Assembly: GCF_026914185.1 (NCBI RefSeq)
Contig: NC_070575.1
Coordinates: forward strand, 868,001 to 932,000
DNA from: Puccinia triticina
Lineage: Eukaryota > Basidiomycota > Pucciniomycetes > Pucciniales > Pucciniaceae
Direction: 5' to 3'
Length of the DNA: 64,000 bases
This document shows positions 11,015 to 23,799 of this stretch, in pieces. Each line of letters starts with the position of its first letter. Within the stretch, counting starts at the first letter, position 1. Under the pieces are notes generated by a model. It was given only the letters and a program-made list of their open reading frames with translations, was not told the DNA's origin and searched no databases. The translations under genes were made by a program, and so were the position numbers.

Positions 11015-12032
11015 TATTCCAGCTGGAGACCTTTAGCAAACACTAGTTGGCGAAGCAAAATATCAACAACGAAACATTTACGGATGGAAAATGCATGAGG
11101 ACATTGCAACGTACGCACCCTACTCGATGTTGAAATATTTATGTAGACCAACGAACGCGTTTCCTGTCTGTTGGACTCTGAAATTACAAGCTCGATTACA
11201 TGCACGGGCATGTATATGTTGTTCTATGGGCCCACGGGCCGCCCGGACAGATCTGAGCTACGCACTGCGCCAGTCACTGCGCCTGAAGTACCGCGCGTCT
11301 GCCCGGTGGGTGCCGGCCCTCATCTTTCCCTCACCAAGATCGGAGGCCGATCGCACACGGAACTTGCCAACCAGACGACCTTTTTTCTTCGACGGAAGGT
11401 CGGTGCAGTCGTCTATGTAGTTTTTTAAACGATGTCGAATCACTGATTTTTGCCGAGTAGAAAAATTACCACAGCTACCAATCCACTCGCAACCCATACC
11501 CATCGAAAAGAAAATCTGCCAAGTAAGGCAGAACATTACTTAGCTGGATTTTTATCAGAGCACATCCTCTCTGGTTCTTCTCCAGGCCATACAAAGTAAG
11601 TCCCCCTCTTCACATTCTTAATTTTAATCATGATCTGACATTGCTTTATCCTCAATTCAGGATTCAAGGGAAACAAACCCAAGTAAGCGAGAAATAAGGC
11701 ACACCTTGGAACCTCCTCTTTCACCTCCATCTTTTTATTCATGATGCATCCATTTGATTGATTGCTGCAGGACTGAAGCACATATAAAGGCTCATCGAGA
11801 ATCTTTACGGGTTATAGTTTCAGGTTTCGGGTCAAGCCTCTCGTAAGTTTTTCTGGGAAATTTAATACAATGAATTCCGCTGACTGAATTCCTTGTGGAG
11901 TTTACTTTAGTGGAAAGATATTGCTATCTGTAAACCCAGACGGCCCGGTTCTTCAGCATCCTCTAGATCGCGGAGTCAATTGCCACTTGATATACCAAGT
12001 TTTTTACATTCCCTCCCGCATCAATCTCAAAG
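11015..12032. promoter_or_regulatory. Bidirectional intergenic region between photolyase and FGAM synthase
   Basis: About 1 kb separates the two divergent start codons. Small open frames on both strands here (for example 11258-11536 and 11536-11781) have no family resemblance. No specific operator was identified, so the promoter role is inferred from position only. Confidence 0.4.
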
Positions 12033-15000
12033 ATGGTACGTTGTCTCCTCCATCTAGCCCATTGTCAAGTATGAATTACGCACTAACCAATGTGTATTTA
12101 CAATCATCAGCTTTTGTTGTATCCAGGCCCTGCTGTCTCCTCGGAGAGTCAACAGTCGGCACTTTTGCAATCAATCCAATGTATCGATCCAGATATCCTC
12201 GCAATTGACTCCGCATGGATCCACATCATCCATCCCCGATCAGAGCAATCCTCCATTCTGCTGAAGGACCCTACCAGCCGAGCTTCCCAAATTCTTACCA
12301 GCTTGCTAGACTACGGCAACGATCTTCTGTCCGATCAATCTCGCAAACGAATTGGCCAAATCCTGACCCTACCGCTTGGTTCATCCTTGCCAAATGCGTT
12401 CATCGTCCGTTCGAGGCCTGGTACAATACCACCCTGGTCATCCAAGGCTACCGACATCGCCCGTATCTGCCAGCTTTCTGACCACGTGGATCGAATCGAG
12501 CGCATCGCTGTACATCTCCTCGAAACTGTCAGCGGCCAAGTCAAAGTTTTCGACCAAACCTGGCTTGATTCCACGAGCCATCTGGTTCATGATAGGATGA
12601 CACAAATCTGCTCGACATCCCTTTTATCATCCGATGACGCTGTAGCAACCCCGAAAGAATCTATCTCCAGGAAACCTTTGAGGACTATCGACATCTTCTC
12701 CGATGATCCAGCCTTAAACTCATGTGTTGACCTGCAGCATGCTTGTGCCCGGCTCCAGTCCGCTAATCAAGAGTTTGGACTTGCTCTGGCACCCGATGAA
12801 ATCAATTACCTTGCCAATGCATTTACTAGCGGCGCAGATGCTTCTCACCGACGCAATCCGACCGACGTAGAGCTGTTTATGTTTGCCCAAGTCAATTCTG
12901 AACATTGCCGGCACAAAATCTTCAATGCCAACTGGACTCTCGATGGCCTTGCTCGAGATCGTACCTTGTTCAGCATGATCCGTAACACGCACGCCAAGCA
13001 ACCGAAACACACACTGTCTGCTTATCACGACAATGCTGCAGTGGTCGAAGGTCCTGCGGTACCTCGATTTGGCTTATACCCTAACAAAGCCTCTGATGTT
13101 CTGAGCGGAAAATCTTACTCGAGCCACACCGAACCAATGCCTTTTGTCATCAAAGTAGAAACTCACAATCATCCAACCGCGGTATCCCCATATGAAGGTG
13201 CTGCTACTGGCTCTGGGGGAGAAATCCGTGATGAGGGCGCCGTGGGGCGTGGTTCGAAGCCGAAGGCGGCCCTTGCTGGGTTTTCGCTTTCCAATCTGCA
13301 CATACCTGGTTTCTCTCAGCCTTGGGAAGTTGAAAACTTCGGCAAACCATCCCACATCGCAAGCAGCTTGGATATCATTCTTCAGGCCCCATTAGGTTCG
13401 AGTGCTTACAACAACGAGTTTGGACGACCTGCCCTCTGTGGCTATTTCCGCACATTCACCCAACGGATTCCAGCCCTAACAGGCCCAAACTCTGAGGAAA
13501 TCCGTGGCTTCCACAAACCCATTATGATTGCTGGTGGCGTCGGGAACGTCAGACCTCAGATGATCAACAAGCGGAAGTTGAAGCCCGATTCGAAAATCAT
13601 CGTTCTGGGGGGACCAGGGATGCTGATTGGCTTGGGCGGAGGAGCGGCCTCTTCAATCCAATCGGGTGCTAGCTCAGCCGAGCTAGATTTCGCCTCCGTT
13701 CAACGGGAAAACGCCGAACTTGAGCGCAGATGTCAAGAAGTAATCGATGCATGTGTCAATTTGGATGAAGACGACAATCCGATCGATAGCATCCATGATG
13801 TCGGTGCCGGCGGTTTGAGCAATGCCCTTCCCGAGCTTGTGCACGACAGTGGATTGGGTGGCCGTTTTGAACTCCGGGACATCAAGATCGATGATGAGAC
13901 GATGAGCCCGATGGAAATCTGGTGTAACGAAAGCCAAGAGCGTTACGTAATTGGCTTGACACCCACGGATGGTGCACTGGCTAAGTTTGAATCAATTGCC
14001 AAACGGGAACGTTGTCCATATTCGGTCGTTGGCATCACGACGGACTCACAAGAATTGATCGTCACCGACCGCCTCTTCAACAACACTCCTGTCCATCTCT
14101 CTATGGACACTTTGTTCGGAAAACCTCCCAAGGTCGATCGGATTTCGTCTACTGCTCGCCCTGAGCGCAAGAAGATCGATCTGATGTCACAATATCCGAC
14201 CGGGATATCCATTTCCGAGCTGATTGGTCAATGCTCCACGCGAGTTCTGCAGCTGCCTTCAGTTGCTAGTAAGAGCTTTCTCATCACGATCGGTGATAGA
14301 TCCGTTACCGGTTTGGTCACCCGAGATCAAATGGTAGGCCCGTATCAGGTGCCAGTCTCGGACGTCGCAGTCACAAGGACGTCTTACGGCTTTGGTCTCC
14401 TTTCGGGTGAAGCCATGGCGATGGGCGAACGGTCGCCATTGAGCTTGATATCAGCCGCTAGCTCGGCCAAAATGGCCGTTGCCGAAGCGCTCACCAATCT
14501 GGTCGCCGCGGACATCAGCTCACTTGAACATGTCAAGCTCAGTGCAAACTGGATGTGCTCAGCCAATCATGGTAATGAAGGCGCGCGGCTCTATGAGGCC
14601 GTCGAGGCTGTGGGTATGGAGCTATGTGCCGAATTGGGTATCAGTATACCGGTCGGAAAGGACTCGATGTCGATGTCAATGAAATGGAAAGAGGAAGGAA
14701 AAACCAAAGAGGTTACAGCGCCACTCTCACTCATTGTCACCGCGTTTAGTCAAGTGTCCTCTGTCGAGAGGACCTGGACCCCAGAGTTGAAGGCAGTCTC
14801 GTCGCCGTCAGTGCTGGTATTGGTCGATGTCTCCAATGGACAGTGTAGGATGGGTGGCTCAGCCCTTGCCCAAGTGCACAATCAGTTGGGCGACGATTCA
14901 CCAAATATTGACTGGAGTAGTCATTTGAAAGGTTTCGTCGATGGCTGTGTCGAGCTTCATCGCCACCCCGAGCAGCCGGTACTGGCCTATCATGATCGAT

Positions 15001-16319
15001 CGGATGGAGGCCTTTTCGTCAGCTGTGTCGAGATGAGTTTTGCGGCTCGTTTAGGGATTCAATTGGCACTTCCAGCAAGATCACAGACTCCAGAGGATAT
15101 CTTGTCGTTCCTTTTCAATGAAGAAGCTGGTGCGGTGATCCAATGTGAAGAATCCAAGGTCTCTTTGATAGTCGAAACTTTTGCTCGATTCGGTCTTCCA
15201 GCGTCATCCATCCACGTAATTGGAAGAGTCTCTGACGGGTCTAAGATAGGCGAAGATCAAACCGTTTCGATCAATCAGCTGGGATCAACCTTGTGGAGTT
15301 CCACCCGATCCGAGCTTCAGTCAACCTGGAGTGAAACATCTTATCGCCTACAAGCTATCAGGGATGATCCTGATTGCGCAAAGGAAGAATTTGAACTCAT
15401 CAAATCAAATGCTGATCAAGGGATGGTTTATGAGGTGAAGTGTCCGCTCGAGTTTCAGATCTCGAAAAGTTCACTGAACGACCGGCCCAAAGTCGCAATC
15501 CTTCGTGACCAAGGTGTCAACGGGCATCTCGAGATGGCATTCGCGTTCACTCAAGCCGGGTTCAATGCAATCGATGTTCACATGACCGATATCATCAATA
15601 ATGAGATCTCATTAGACCAATTCAGAGGGATGGTCGCAGTGGGCGGATTCAGTTACGGCGACGTGCTTGGCTCTGGCAATGGATGGGCCAAGTCGATCTT
15701 GCTTCATGAGGAGACCAAGTCGAAGTTCGAGACATTCTTCAAACGTTCAGATAGCTTCATGTTAGGTGTTTGTAACGGATGTCAAATGCTCACCAATCTA
15801 GCCGAAATCTTACCCGACAACACCATCAACAACCGATTGGTTTCCATCCGAGAAACCTGGCCGAAGATGAAGAAGAACAGAAGTCAGCGATTCGAAGCAA
15901 GAATCTCGATGGTCCACATCCCGAAGAATGAAATGAATGAAAGATCGGTCTTTTTCAGGTCTCTTCAAGGTTCCAGATTGCCGATAGCGGTCTCCCATGG
16001 AGAAGGCAGGATTGATTTCAGCCATCTTCATCATCAAGATCAAGATAAATTCCTACCGGCGCTTGAATATATCGATCGAACTCACTTGCAAGCTACCGAA
16101 AGCTACCCTCATAATCCCAATGGCTCTGTCAATGGAGTCACCGGCTTCCATGCCGGAAATGGTAGAATCTTGGCTTTGATGCCTCACCCTGAGAGGAACA
16201 TCACATTGGAATCTATCCGTTGCTTCAAAGTCTCGAGTGGGAATCTCAATCAAGACCATCAAAACCCAATTTTCGCTTGGTTCAAAATGTTCGATGATTG
16301 TCGGAAGTGGTGTGGTTGA
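12033..16319 (+). CDS. Phosphoribosylformylglycinamidine synthase, 1403 aa
   Basis: This is the fourth enzyme of cytosolic de novo purine synthesis. It converts FGAR, glutamine and ATP to FGAM. Most of the protein is one open frame; the N-terminus is best explained by a first exon holding only the ATG (12033-12035), a GTACGT donor, branch point CACTAAC and acceptor at 12110, giving M-LLLYPGPA, matching the N-terminal pattern of fungal homologues (short leader then PGP). Domains in order are a PurS-like N-terminus (1-170), a linker, two AIR-synthase-like halves with [18 protein letters not shown] (about residues 265-280) and [20 protein letters not shown] (about 350), and a C-terminal class I glutamine amidotransferase beginning near residue 1125. 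Amidotransferase catalytic residues are C1222 in [10 protein letters not shown]1360 and E1362 in MPHPER. Length is normal for the eukaryotic single-chain enzyme. No damage is seen. Yeast Ade6 is the known equivalent. Confidence 0.97.
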
Positions 16320-16858
16320 TTTGCTTATTTCATTTTTCATTATTTCCTCGTCTATTTTGTTTTCTCTCCTTTTTTCGGTTTTGCCTGTCTCTTCTTTTTT
16401 CTCTTTTTTTGTGTTATCTCATTTATCTTGATAAATTTAGTCTTTTCTTCTGTTTCGGTTATCTTTTCATCATTTTCATTTTCATCATGTTTATTCTTTT
16501 CCCATCTTGTGTTCTTGCTTTGTTTTTAATATCATCTGATTGGATTTGCCACAAAATGTTAGAGTACATCCACCGACGCAGGCGGCTTGGCTCATGAGCA
16601 GCACGTATGACTGCTTGCTTGATTGCTTCGACGCAGACCAATCATTTTGGCTTTCTTTCCCTATCCAGTTAAAATCCTTTCTCGGAGCACCAGATTGCAC
16701 ATAAACTATCTGCTCGGGCAGGTTTGTCCGAGTTAATTGCATTTGCAGAACTCTTAACTTTGTCCGGACAACCTGGCCCGAGCAGTCCAGTGCCCCAATT
16801 TTGATGAGTAATAGAAAGACTGCGGTACTAATAACGACAACCCCGGTTCGGAAGTGCG
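16320..16858. other. 3' flank of FGAM synthase, pyrimidine-rich
   Basis: Bases 16320-16560 are extremely T-rich and probably include the 3' untranslated region. Open frames here are low-complexity Phe/Leu/Ser runs and are not called. Nothing else was recognised before the tRNA. Confidence 0.5.
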
Positions 16859-16957
16859 CCTGGAATCGTCTAGTGGTTAGGACACCAGGTTCTGATTGTG
16901 CCGTCCATCCGAACATAGCATTTCCTGGTAACCTGGGTTCAAACCCCAGTTCCAGGT
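16859..16957 (+). tRNA. tRNA-Gln (anticodon CTG) with 27-nt intron
   Basis: The acceptor stem pairs CCTGGAA (16859-16865) with TTCCAGG (16950-16956), followed by discriminator T16957. The D arm is GTC-TAGTGGTTAG-GAC. The anticodon stem CCAGG pairs with CCTGG (16924-16928), the anticodon is CTG (16892-16894), and the T arm is CTGGG-TTCAAAC-CCCAG. A 27-base intron (16896-16922) sits after A37, the canonical position for eukaryotic nuclear tRNA introns. The internal A and B boxes are present, and a TTTT Pol III terminator follows at 16965-16968. The CCA end is not encoded, as expected. Confidence 0.93.
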
Positions 16958-17623
16958 ATCAACCTTTTATTGGTCAAACTACTGCTTGCCCTAGTGGCTT
17001 CAGTTACTGATCAGTTCTTCCTTTTCAATCAGTTGGCACCATTGCCGTTGAGAAGACAAGAAACACTGCGGGAACCCCATAGATGCAGCCGTCGATCGGG
17101 ACCTGTGGAGACTAGAAAGTTCGGCGATCTTTTCGTCTGTGCATCTGCATTTGGCATAACCAATTGCTGGACGTGATAGCTGCTTTTCTGTGGAGGCAAA
17201 TCAATGGATGGTTCTTAATGAATGCATTTATTACGTGGGTATGTCTAGCGTATGTAATTATGTGAGAAAAAATTGAATCACTCGAAATGTGGCTCCCTCC
17301 AAATAACTGTCATAACAACAAAATGAGAAGATATTAAACCACCCGTAATACTAGCATTCATGGAATTTCTTTCCATCATTCCAATGAGGAACAAGAAACT
17401 CGCTGATGTAATATAGCCTCAACGTCTAATTGAATAGGGGAAGAAAGTAAACATGAAAGGGGAAACAAAGAGCCATCAAGTGGAAAGGAGTGTATAATCA
17501 CAATGTGAAGGCGCCAGATGGTTGTCACAGGGACTGCAAACGGAGAAAGAAAAATCCAGGGAACTTTCCAGATACAAATTGTCTTCTTTTGGAGAGGTTA
17601 AGTCGGCGAATCTTGCGATCATC
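16958..17623. other. Intergenic spacer
   Basis: No gene was recognised between the tRNA and the 3' end of the convergent PLC-like gene. The small plus-strand frame at 17490-17681 overlaps that gene's end and looks accidental. Confidence 0.5.
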
Positions 17624-20008
17624 TCAAGCGATAAAGTTACAGTCTACAAGTAAGCAAACCAAAGATTCTTTGGGGGATTGATAGAAATCCATCAAGCAAA
17701 CGACGCCTTTGATGTTACTACTACTCGTGGCATTGACATTGGGACCGGGATGGTGGTGGTGGTCCCTGCGAGAAACGAGCCATCGAGCAACTCGAGAATT
17801 AATGCCTTCGATCCCTAAACCGGCTTTGGGGAATCCGATTCCTCTCGAGCAAATCGATGGAAATCCTAGTAAGAGTGAGGACGCCGAAAGAAAAGTGATC
17901 ACCCAAGTTCTAGGGTTTTCATTCGACGTTACAGTTTCGTGGGCTGTGCACTCCGTCAATATTCCCTCTCCTTCGTCCGATGGCACTGCCGTATTTCTGG
18001 AAGTAGAAATATCGCCAGTTGTCGGCTGCGCTAAGGGTACTGGCGATGAAGTACTTCTTAAGGGTTCATGTAGTGCTCCACATAACGAAACGCATGCTAG
18101 TGCCGATTTTTTATGTATCGATAAACACGATCCAATATCGTACCTAAGTAAGAAAATGCGGTTGGAAAGTGAATTCGGTAAGCGAGATTGATCAATGTTT
18201 TGTTATATTTAGTCTGTCAACGTTGAAAACCTTCAATCGAAAGACTAACCAATCTTGTACGGCAACATTGGTATTGGGAATACTTGTTTCCCAAATTTCG
18301 TTGGAATTGTTAGGCCAAACTGGGAATCGGATGCCAAAATCTACCCGACAAAAAAGATGAAAAACGATAATTTGGGAGAATGAGTAACAGTTGCACAATC
18401 GGAAGATTGGCCGGACGGGACGGTAAGAATGAGAGCTGACCTTCTTCGCCGTCAGCTTGGAAAAGTTTCCTGGAGAAGAGTATCAACTTTCCACGGGCTT
18501 GTTTCAATGAATGAGGCAGGAAAGATTTCAGCCACCAATGACTTTTGAAGTTTTCCTCCGATTCATAAAAACCGATAAACTCGTCAAGCAAAATTTTCTT
18601 GAACACAGAAGCAGTATCTGAGTTACTCTCTCGTTTTATACTAACTATGACTGTCTCTGTTGGTTGATCGCGCAAGAAGTCGTTAAGAATCCTCAGAATT
18701 TCTTGAAATGTAATCACTTGAGATTGGATTCCATGATATGCCACCAATTTGCCAGACTCGCCCATCTTGCTGTTCGGGTTCTGCTTCTTTTTTGTCGATA
18801 ATGCTAATCTAATGTCTAAGAATCGTATTCCGTCTCTCAGTTGCCTGGCTAATGATCTAGTTTGACACCGTGCGACTGGCCATCCATAGATCGCACAGCT
18901 TTGATGTGAGCCGGGAATAGTGATTTCAGAGATGGGTAGTTGGTCTGGCAACTGTGACATCCAGTTAGAAAAATTCCGGCTTTTGAGAATCATGATCGAA
19001 ACTGAACCATCCTGGGAGATCTGAAAAGGAAAACAATTGTCGAGTTAGCACTTTTCACGAAGGAATTGGGATTCTCTTTGCTCTGTCAGATCATCACGAT
19101 TTGGCGGTTCGAAATCCATTTGCGGCTACTGATGAAGGTGTCTTCCAATCCGCAAATTGATGGCCGATCAGGTATTGTCATCAAGCTGAATAACAATCTT
19201 TGAGTGATCACGATGCGTGGTAGGTACAATAGCTTGACTTGGGAAGTGACCGTGGACGGGCGGAAGAAGGGCAAGTGTCGAAGCAGAAAAAGAAATAAAA
19301 TTAAGACTCAACGGCTTGGAAAATCTCAAATTTGGGAATAAACAGCTTCTTTCCAGGCGGCTGGACATAGCTGTTCCGACGGCTAACTGGACTCCCGCTC
19401 GCTTCTTCAGATGGATCTTCAAAGGTATCAGCAGTCTTTCCTCGCGGTCCTTGATGTCCAACTTCTTCGCCTTGGCCTGTGAACACGTCCGTTGAATATA
19501 CTACTTGGCCATCGTCGACTTCAGCTTGCTCTTCTATGATATTCTGGTCTCGCAACTTGAGGGGTTGAGAATTCAAGTAATAATCAATTTTTAATCTAAA
19601 GAATTTCCGGCTATGATCGTCTTTACTGAGAAGTGTTTCCGTTAATTTCTTTTTGATGCCCGCAGATCTACTAGGACGTCTTTCGTTATTCTTTGAAGTG
19701 TTTTGATTATCATTAGTGGTGGTGGTGGCACTACTAGCCGAACTACTTTGATCATGAAGCCGAAGTATCTTTCTTTGCTTTTTCACTAGTTGAACTTTGA
19801 CCAATGTGGGCTCCTCCAAATCAATTGATATTACGCTCTCGAGATGATGAAGCTTGAAGTCCGTTTTAATAGCTTTGGTTGGCGTCGTCTGGAAGGGACC
19901 AATTGAATCTGTGTATTCCGACACCATGGATGAAGATGGCTCATAATGGACTTGAATCGTAGCAGTTGTCCGGTTGGATATTGAGATGGGCAGATAGTGG
20001 TGTACCAT
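17624..20008 (-). CDS. PLC-like phosphodiesterase (PI-PLC X-domain TIM barrel), about 628 aa
   Basis: Exons (minus strand) are 20008-19313, 19020-18441, 18340-18250 and 18143-17624; the frame is kept throughout. Residues 1-232 are an N-terminal region without a recognised family. The catalytic domain follows, with the X-box order of bacterial-type PI-PLC: GSHQSC (H271), DGIRFLDIRL (D301), VAYHG (H328) and ETVIVSIKRE. Exon 3 supplies the FPVWPNNSNEIW block, and exon 4 ends with WVITFLSASS, an Asn/Val-Ala segment and GVVCLMDFYQ, as in other members. Such enzymes cleave phosphoinositides or glycosylphosphatidylinositol and are often surface-associated. The two catalytic histidines are intact. 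The first intron (19312-19021, 292 bases) is long compared with its neighbours and may hide a short extra exon. There is no clear signal peptide at the chosen ATG. Confidence 0.8.
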
Positions 20009-21700
20009 ACTTTAAAAATCTGGAACCTTGCTCGACAAAATCCAATTCGCGTGTGGGCTCTTGCTTTGACGGCTCTTTCGGGTTCGATTAGTGTCGCGTC
20101 AAACTAGAATCAAAAGAGTGCGAGCCTGTGGGATTTGGGGGTGCAAATAAAAATTGAAAATTGAAGGGAGTGTCTGCGATGTATTGCCGTAAGGAATCGG
20201 GTATAATGGGTTGGTCTAAGATCTTGACTGGAGGAATTCGACAGGTGGATTGAAGGAATGTGGTATGCAGAATATATCCAGAAAAATGGCTGCGATTCTT
20301 CGACCTGAAACACGAACCGAGAGTCGATGTAGCGCAAGTTACTGAAGAGTGTAAAAGACACTGAAAGGCTGGTTTAGGCTGAAGGAAAGACACAGAGCAT
20401 ACATACAGCGGAGAAATCAAAATTCGGGGTTGAATTCGAAGGGGAGTCAATGCGGTCACTCAAGGCGCTCCCCAGGGTATGTCAGGCCGAGGGCTGAGAA
20501 AGATAACAAGGAAAATGGCAAGGACAGAAAGGGCAGGTTGTGAGAGAGGGCGGAAAATTGAAGCGAGATGATAATTGGAGTCGGATAGAAAGTCTGTATT
20601 TATACAAGCAGAATGCGTCACTCGATGTAAGGTTTGAATTCAAGCAAGTTGCGCAATCTTCTGGATTTGGTGCTGCTCGTTGTATTTGCGGAAGGAGGTG
20701 GAGGGACTACGGCGGCGGCGATTCGGCGAGCTCAGGTGGATGGATGTCTGGCTGGAAAGCGCGAAAAGTGTGACTGAGAATTACGGCTCGACTATGTAGG
20801 ATGGGCACGTACACAACTCACAGCGTGACCGATGTGATTGACGACGGCCGGGAGCAAATTAAAACGGGGATGAAGTGGGGCTTTAAAGCAGAGGTTTGTC
20901 GAATTGAAAACGTTCAAGATCGATCTGACGGTTGTGTGAACGGAAGAGGTATTTGGCTGTCAAAAACTTGAGGTTGCCGATTTTGCCCACTGGTTAAGCT
21001 GACAGCGCCGGTCCTTGCAATTCCCAATAGTGTTCCTTGGTGGTCTTCGTTGCCGAGTTAAAGGCACAAGGGCTATGTATCCTCTTTATTTGTGACTGTT
21101 GGTATGTTTGGATGGCGAGATGGAAGCAATAGCAAGTTCAGTATGCACAGAAGGAAGTAGCCGCAAGTTGTAGCCTACGACGCTCGTGAGTATTGCAATC
21201 TTTCGCCGCTCTGGATGGATGGACCAGAGCTGGCAACCAAACCAGGACGAGGAGACATACACTCTGGGTGCTGGCGACAGTGTGGTTGAGTTGGCCTGGC
21301 GGTCTGACTCGTTGAGTCGGTAACCAGGCAAGCTTGATAACGCAGGAGAACAATATCAATCAAGTTTTAGCGACTCGCATCTAGTCGTCCTTCTATAGGA
21401 AGAAGAAGGCTGCACATCACAACGCATGCGATCAGGCCTTCTTGGAAGCATGCCACCAAAGGAAGGATCGATGGCTAGCTGACGTTTCCTTCAAAGTTCA
21501 ACTATTCAGGCTACCTAATCCTTCAAGCTACCTAAAATATGCAAGCAGATAGCAAGACAGCTTGCCGGGCAGCTTGTCCAAAGTATGGGATGGTCAACCC
21601 AACCGGTGGCCGCCCACCGCAAGTTTGACCCATGACCATCAAGGCACACCGACTGTGGCATGACGAGCAGAACCACGGCGGCCCGACCTGTTTGTCAGGT
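20009..21700. other. Upstream region of the PLC-like gene and spacer
   Basis: A 123-codon minus-strand frame (20088-20459) directly upstream of the PLC-like start has no family resemblance and may be untranslated leader sequence. Bases 20540-21690 show no gene. Small overlapping minus-strand frames at 21086-21363 are Ser/Arg/Pro-rich and unconvincing. Confidence 0.4.
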
Positions 21701-22383
21701 CTAACTTAACAAAGTCCCCCCTATGCGGGGCTGAGTGGTGAACGAAGTGCCGCCGACCGCAGGGAGGGACTTAGGACTAAAGTGGGGGTCGTGGCGCGTA
21801 GGCCATTGCGGGAATGGGTGGTTCAACTTACACAGGCTGTAGCCCACTCGGTTTGCGAGCTACATATGAGGCCCCGGGCATCGATAGATACCCTGGCATC
21901 TTGGCTATCGTTCTGTCTGCTCCGAATTCTGATACATCTCGTCAAACAAAAAAGAAACAATGAAGAAGCCACACAAAATCTGGGTGTGCTCGGACCCCCG
22001 GACTCAAGCACCGCGCCAGATGAGGGTCGTTCTGGCTTGCCTTGACTCATTTCAAAAATCCACCAAAAATAGTCCGGTGGGTTGATTGATGGGGGGAGAG
22101 CTCTAAAAATCGGCGCCATGGAGGAGCTTCTAAGTTCCGGTAGCTGGAATGGCCAGCGTTGAAACTACAGGCTGCAAAACTCGAAGACTGCATTTCTGCC
22201 ACTTTTTGGTGGGTGGCCTACGCGCCACGACCCCCACATTAGGCCTAAGTCCCTCCCTGCGGGAGGGGTGGCTTCGCCACCAGCCAAACTTACATAAGCT
22301 CCACCCAAATGAGCTACCACCCGAACCACCACCCGAACTCCGAACTCCGACCTCCCGCATAGGGAGGGACTTTGATAAGTTAG
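21701..22383. mobile_element. 683-bp non-autonomous Mutator-like element, CTAACTTAAC family
   Basis: The element begins CTAACTTAACAAAGTCCC, and its right end is the inverse (GGGACTTTGATAAGTTAG). Both sides carry TTGTCAGGT (21692-21700 and 22384-22392), a perfect 9-bp target duplication, the hallmark of Mutator-like transposons. The inner arms are also inverted (TGGGGGTCGTGGCGCGTAGG and its complement). A related copy is at 29522-30169. Confidence 0.88.
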
Positions 22384-23140
22384 TTGTCAGGTTGGCGTTG
22401 GAAAATGTTTGATGTCGGGTTCTCGGCCAGAACTTCGAAGGCACCAAAAGTGCTCCTGTGGTGTATATCTCTTTATGCATATCTCACTCAGGCACATGAA
22501 GTTATCAGAAAGTAGGCTCAATTTCCGGCCTTCCTCTGTGTGACTACATACATACCTTCCGAATCCCCTTTGAATCCCTAAACAAACAAACAAAAAACAT
22601 GGGTTCTTGAAGTTCAAATAGTTCTTTGGTGATTTTTTAAAAATCAGATTCAAGCACCACAAATACCAAAAAAATACGAGCAGCAAGCCATGCCCCTTGT
22701 GCATCTCATTAGTCCAATTGACTTCCAATACAATTGTGTAGCTGCTGCAGAAGGAACAATGAAAACTGCCCAAAATCGACTTCCTTTGCCTACTATCTTG
22801 CAAGGTAGGTCATAAGTCACCCTCTTCGGAGGATTGCTCGCGCCTTCAAACAAGGGACAACCAAATTGGCTTACAGGAGTTGTTTGGTGCAGGTGTTTTC
22901 TTTTCCCCTCATAGTGAAGAAACAAGGATGTTTCTTGAATACTTTGGTAGAAAAAGCAATCACCAAAAAAAAGGTTATTGCCTGACAGCACAAGGGAGTA
23001 GGGTGAGCCCAAGGCAATCGTCTTGGACAGTCCAGCAAGCCAGGTTGTGCCTGAGGGCATTGCAAAGATAAGAGTAATTAATTGATTGGTTTGATGAACC
23101 AATACCAGTAATTCCTTTTTTTTTTGAATTTTTTGAACAT
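22384..23140. other. Spacer with a long open minus-strand frame of unknown origin
   Basis: Minus-strand frames at 22650-23102 (150 codons) and 22387-22803 overlap in different phases. Neither shows a recognised domain. They may be relics of a transposon gene. Confidence 0.3.
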
Positions 23141-23143
23141 TAA

Positions 23144-23442
23144 GGCCCCGTTTGGAGCTGATATAATGGAGGACTTCCCGCCGATCTGGAAACCCAGATT
23201 TTCCCAGATTTCGCAGGGAAATCTAGGCAGATCTAGGATTTGGGAAGATCGAGCCCAGATTTCCCCACAAAATCTGGAAAAATCTGGGTTCCCAGATTGA
23301 CGGGAAGTCCTCCAATTGTGCGATATAATCTGGAAACTTGTGACATCTGATCAAGTTTTGGCAGACCTGATCAGATGTCACATAGGATGTCATGCAAAAA
23401 AACTCATATATTGCCTGGATTATATCGGCTCCAAACGGGGCC
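23144..23442. mobile_element. 299-bp Tourist-like MITE
   Basis: Inverted ends GGCCCCGTTTGGAGC and GCTCCAAACGGGGCC are flanked by TAA on both sides (23141-23143 and 23443-23445). The end sequence and TAA duplication are typical of PIF/Harbinger-derived Tourist elements. It contains a second, complete MITE at 23168-23313. Confidence 0.88.
23168..23313. mobile_element. 146-bp MITE nested in the Tourist element, GGAGGACTTCCCG family
   Basis: It begins GGAGGACTTCCCG and ends CGGGAAGTCCTCC, with AAT on both sides (23165-23167 and 23314-23316). The interior is a repeated CCCAGATTT/AAATCTGGG palindrome that could fold almost end to end. The insertion post-dates the Tourist element. Confidence 0.85.
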
Positions 23443-23799
23443 TAAACGACAAACTCAACCTGTCAAAAAGCGCAAGACCACCCCGTGAGGACCATTGATC
23501 CTCACTCGATCTGCGCGGGGGAAGAAAAAACTTTCCGCTGGCTGAAGCAAAGACTAGCACAGTGGTATCCAACGTGTTTATTGGGCCCCTCGAATACTGA
23601 TTTGTTGAATATTCAACTATTCGGAGATATTCAACAGAAAAACTTCCAAAATACATTAAAAACACCAAAAAATTACATTTTTTGTGTTTTTGACTTCTTT
23701 TGGCCCATTTCTGGGCCATAAATTTTTGAGGAGGTCATCCGTCAATAATATAATGGTGCCAAAGACGCTTATGATATTGCCAGAGGCATATCTCATAAT

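Noticed and set aside
17709..18191. 160-codon plus-strand open frame with an N-terminal hydrophobic start
   Set aside because: It lies antisense to exons 3-4 of the PLC-like gene, whose minus-strand reading contains the conserved C-terminal motifs of that family. The plus frame is a shadow.
20088..20459. 123-codon minus-strand frame upstream of the PLC-like gene
   Set aside because: No domain or splice-compatible link to the gene; low-complexity Ser/Phe/Leu content.
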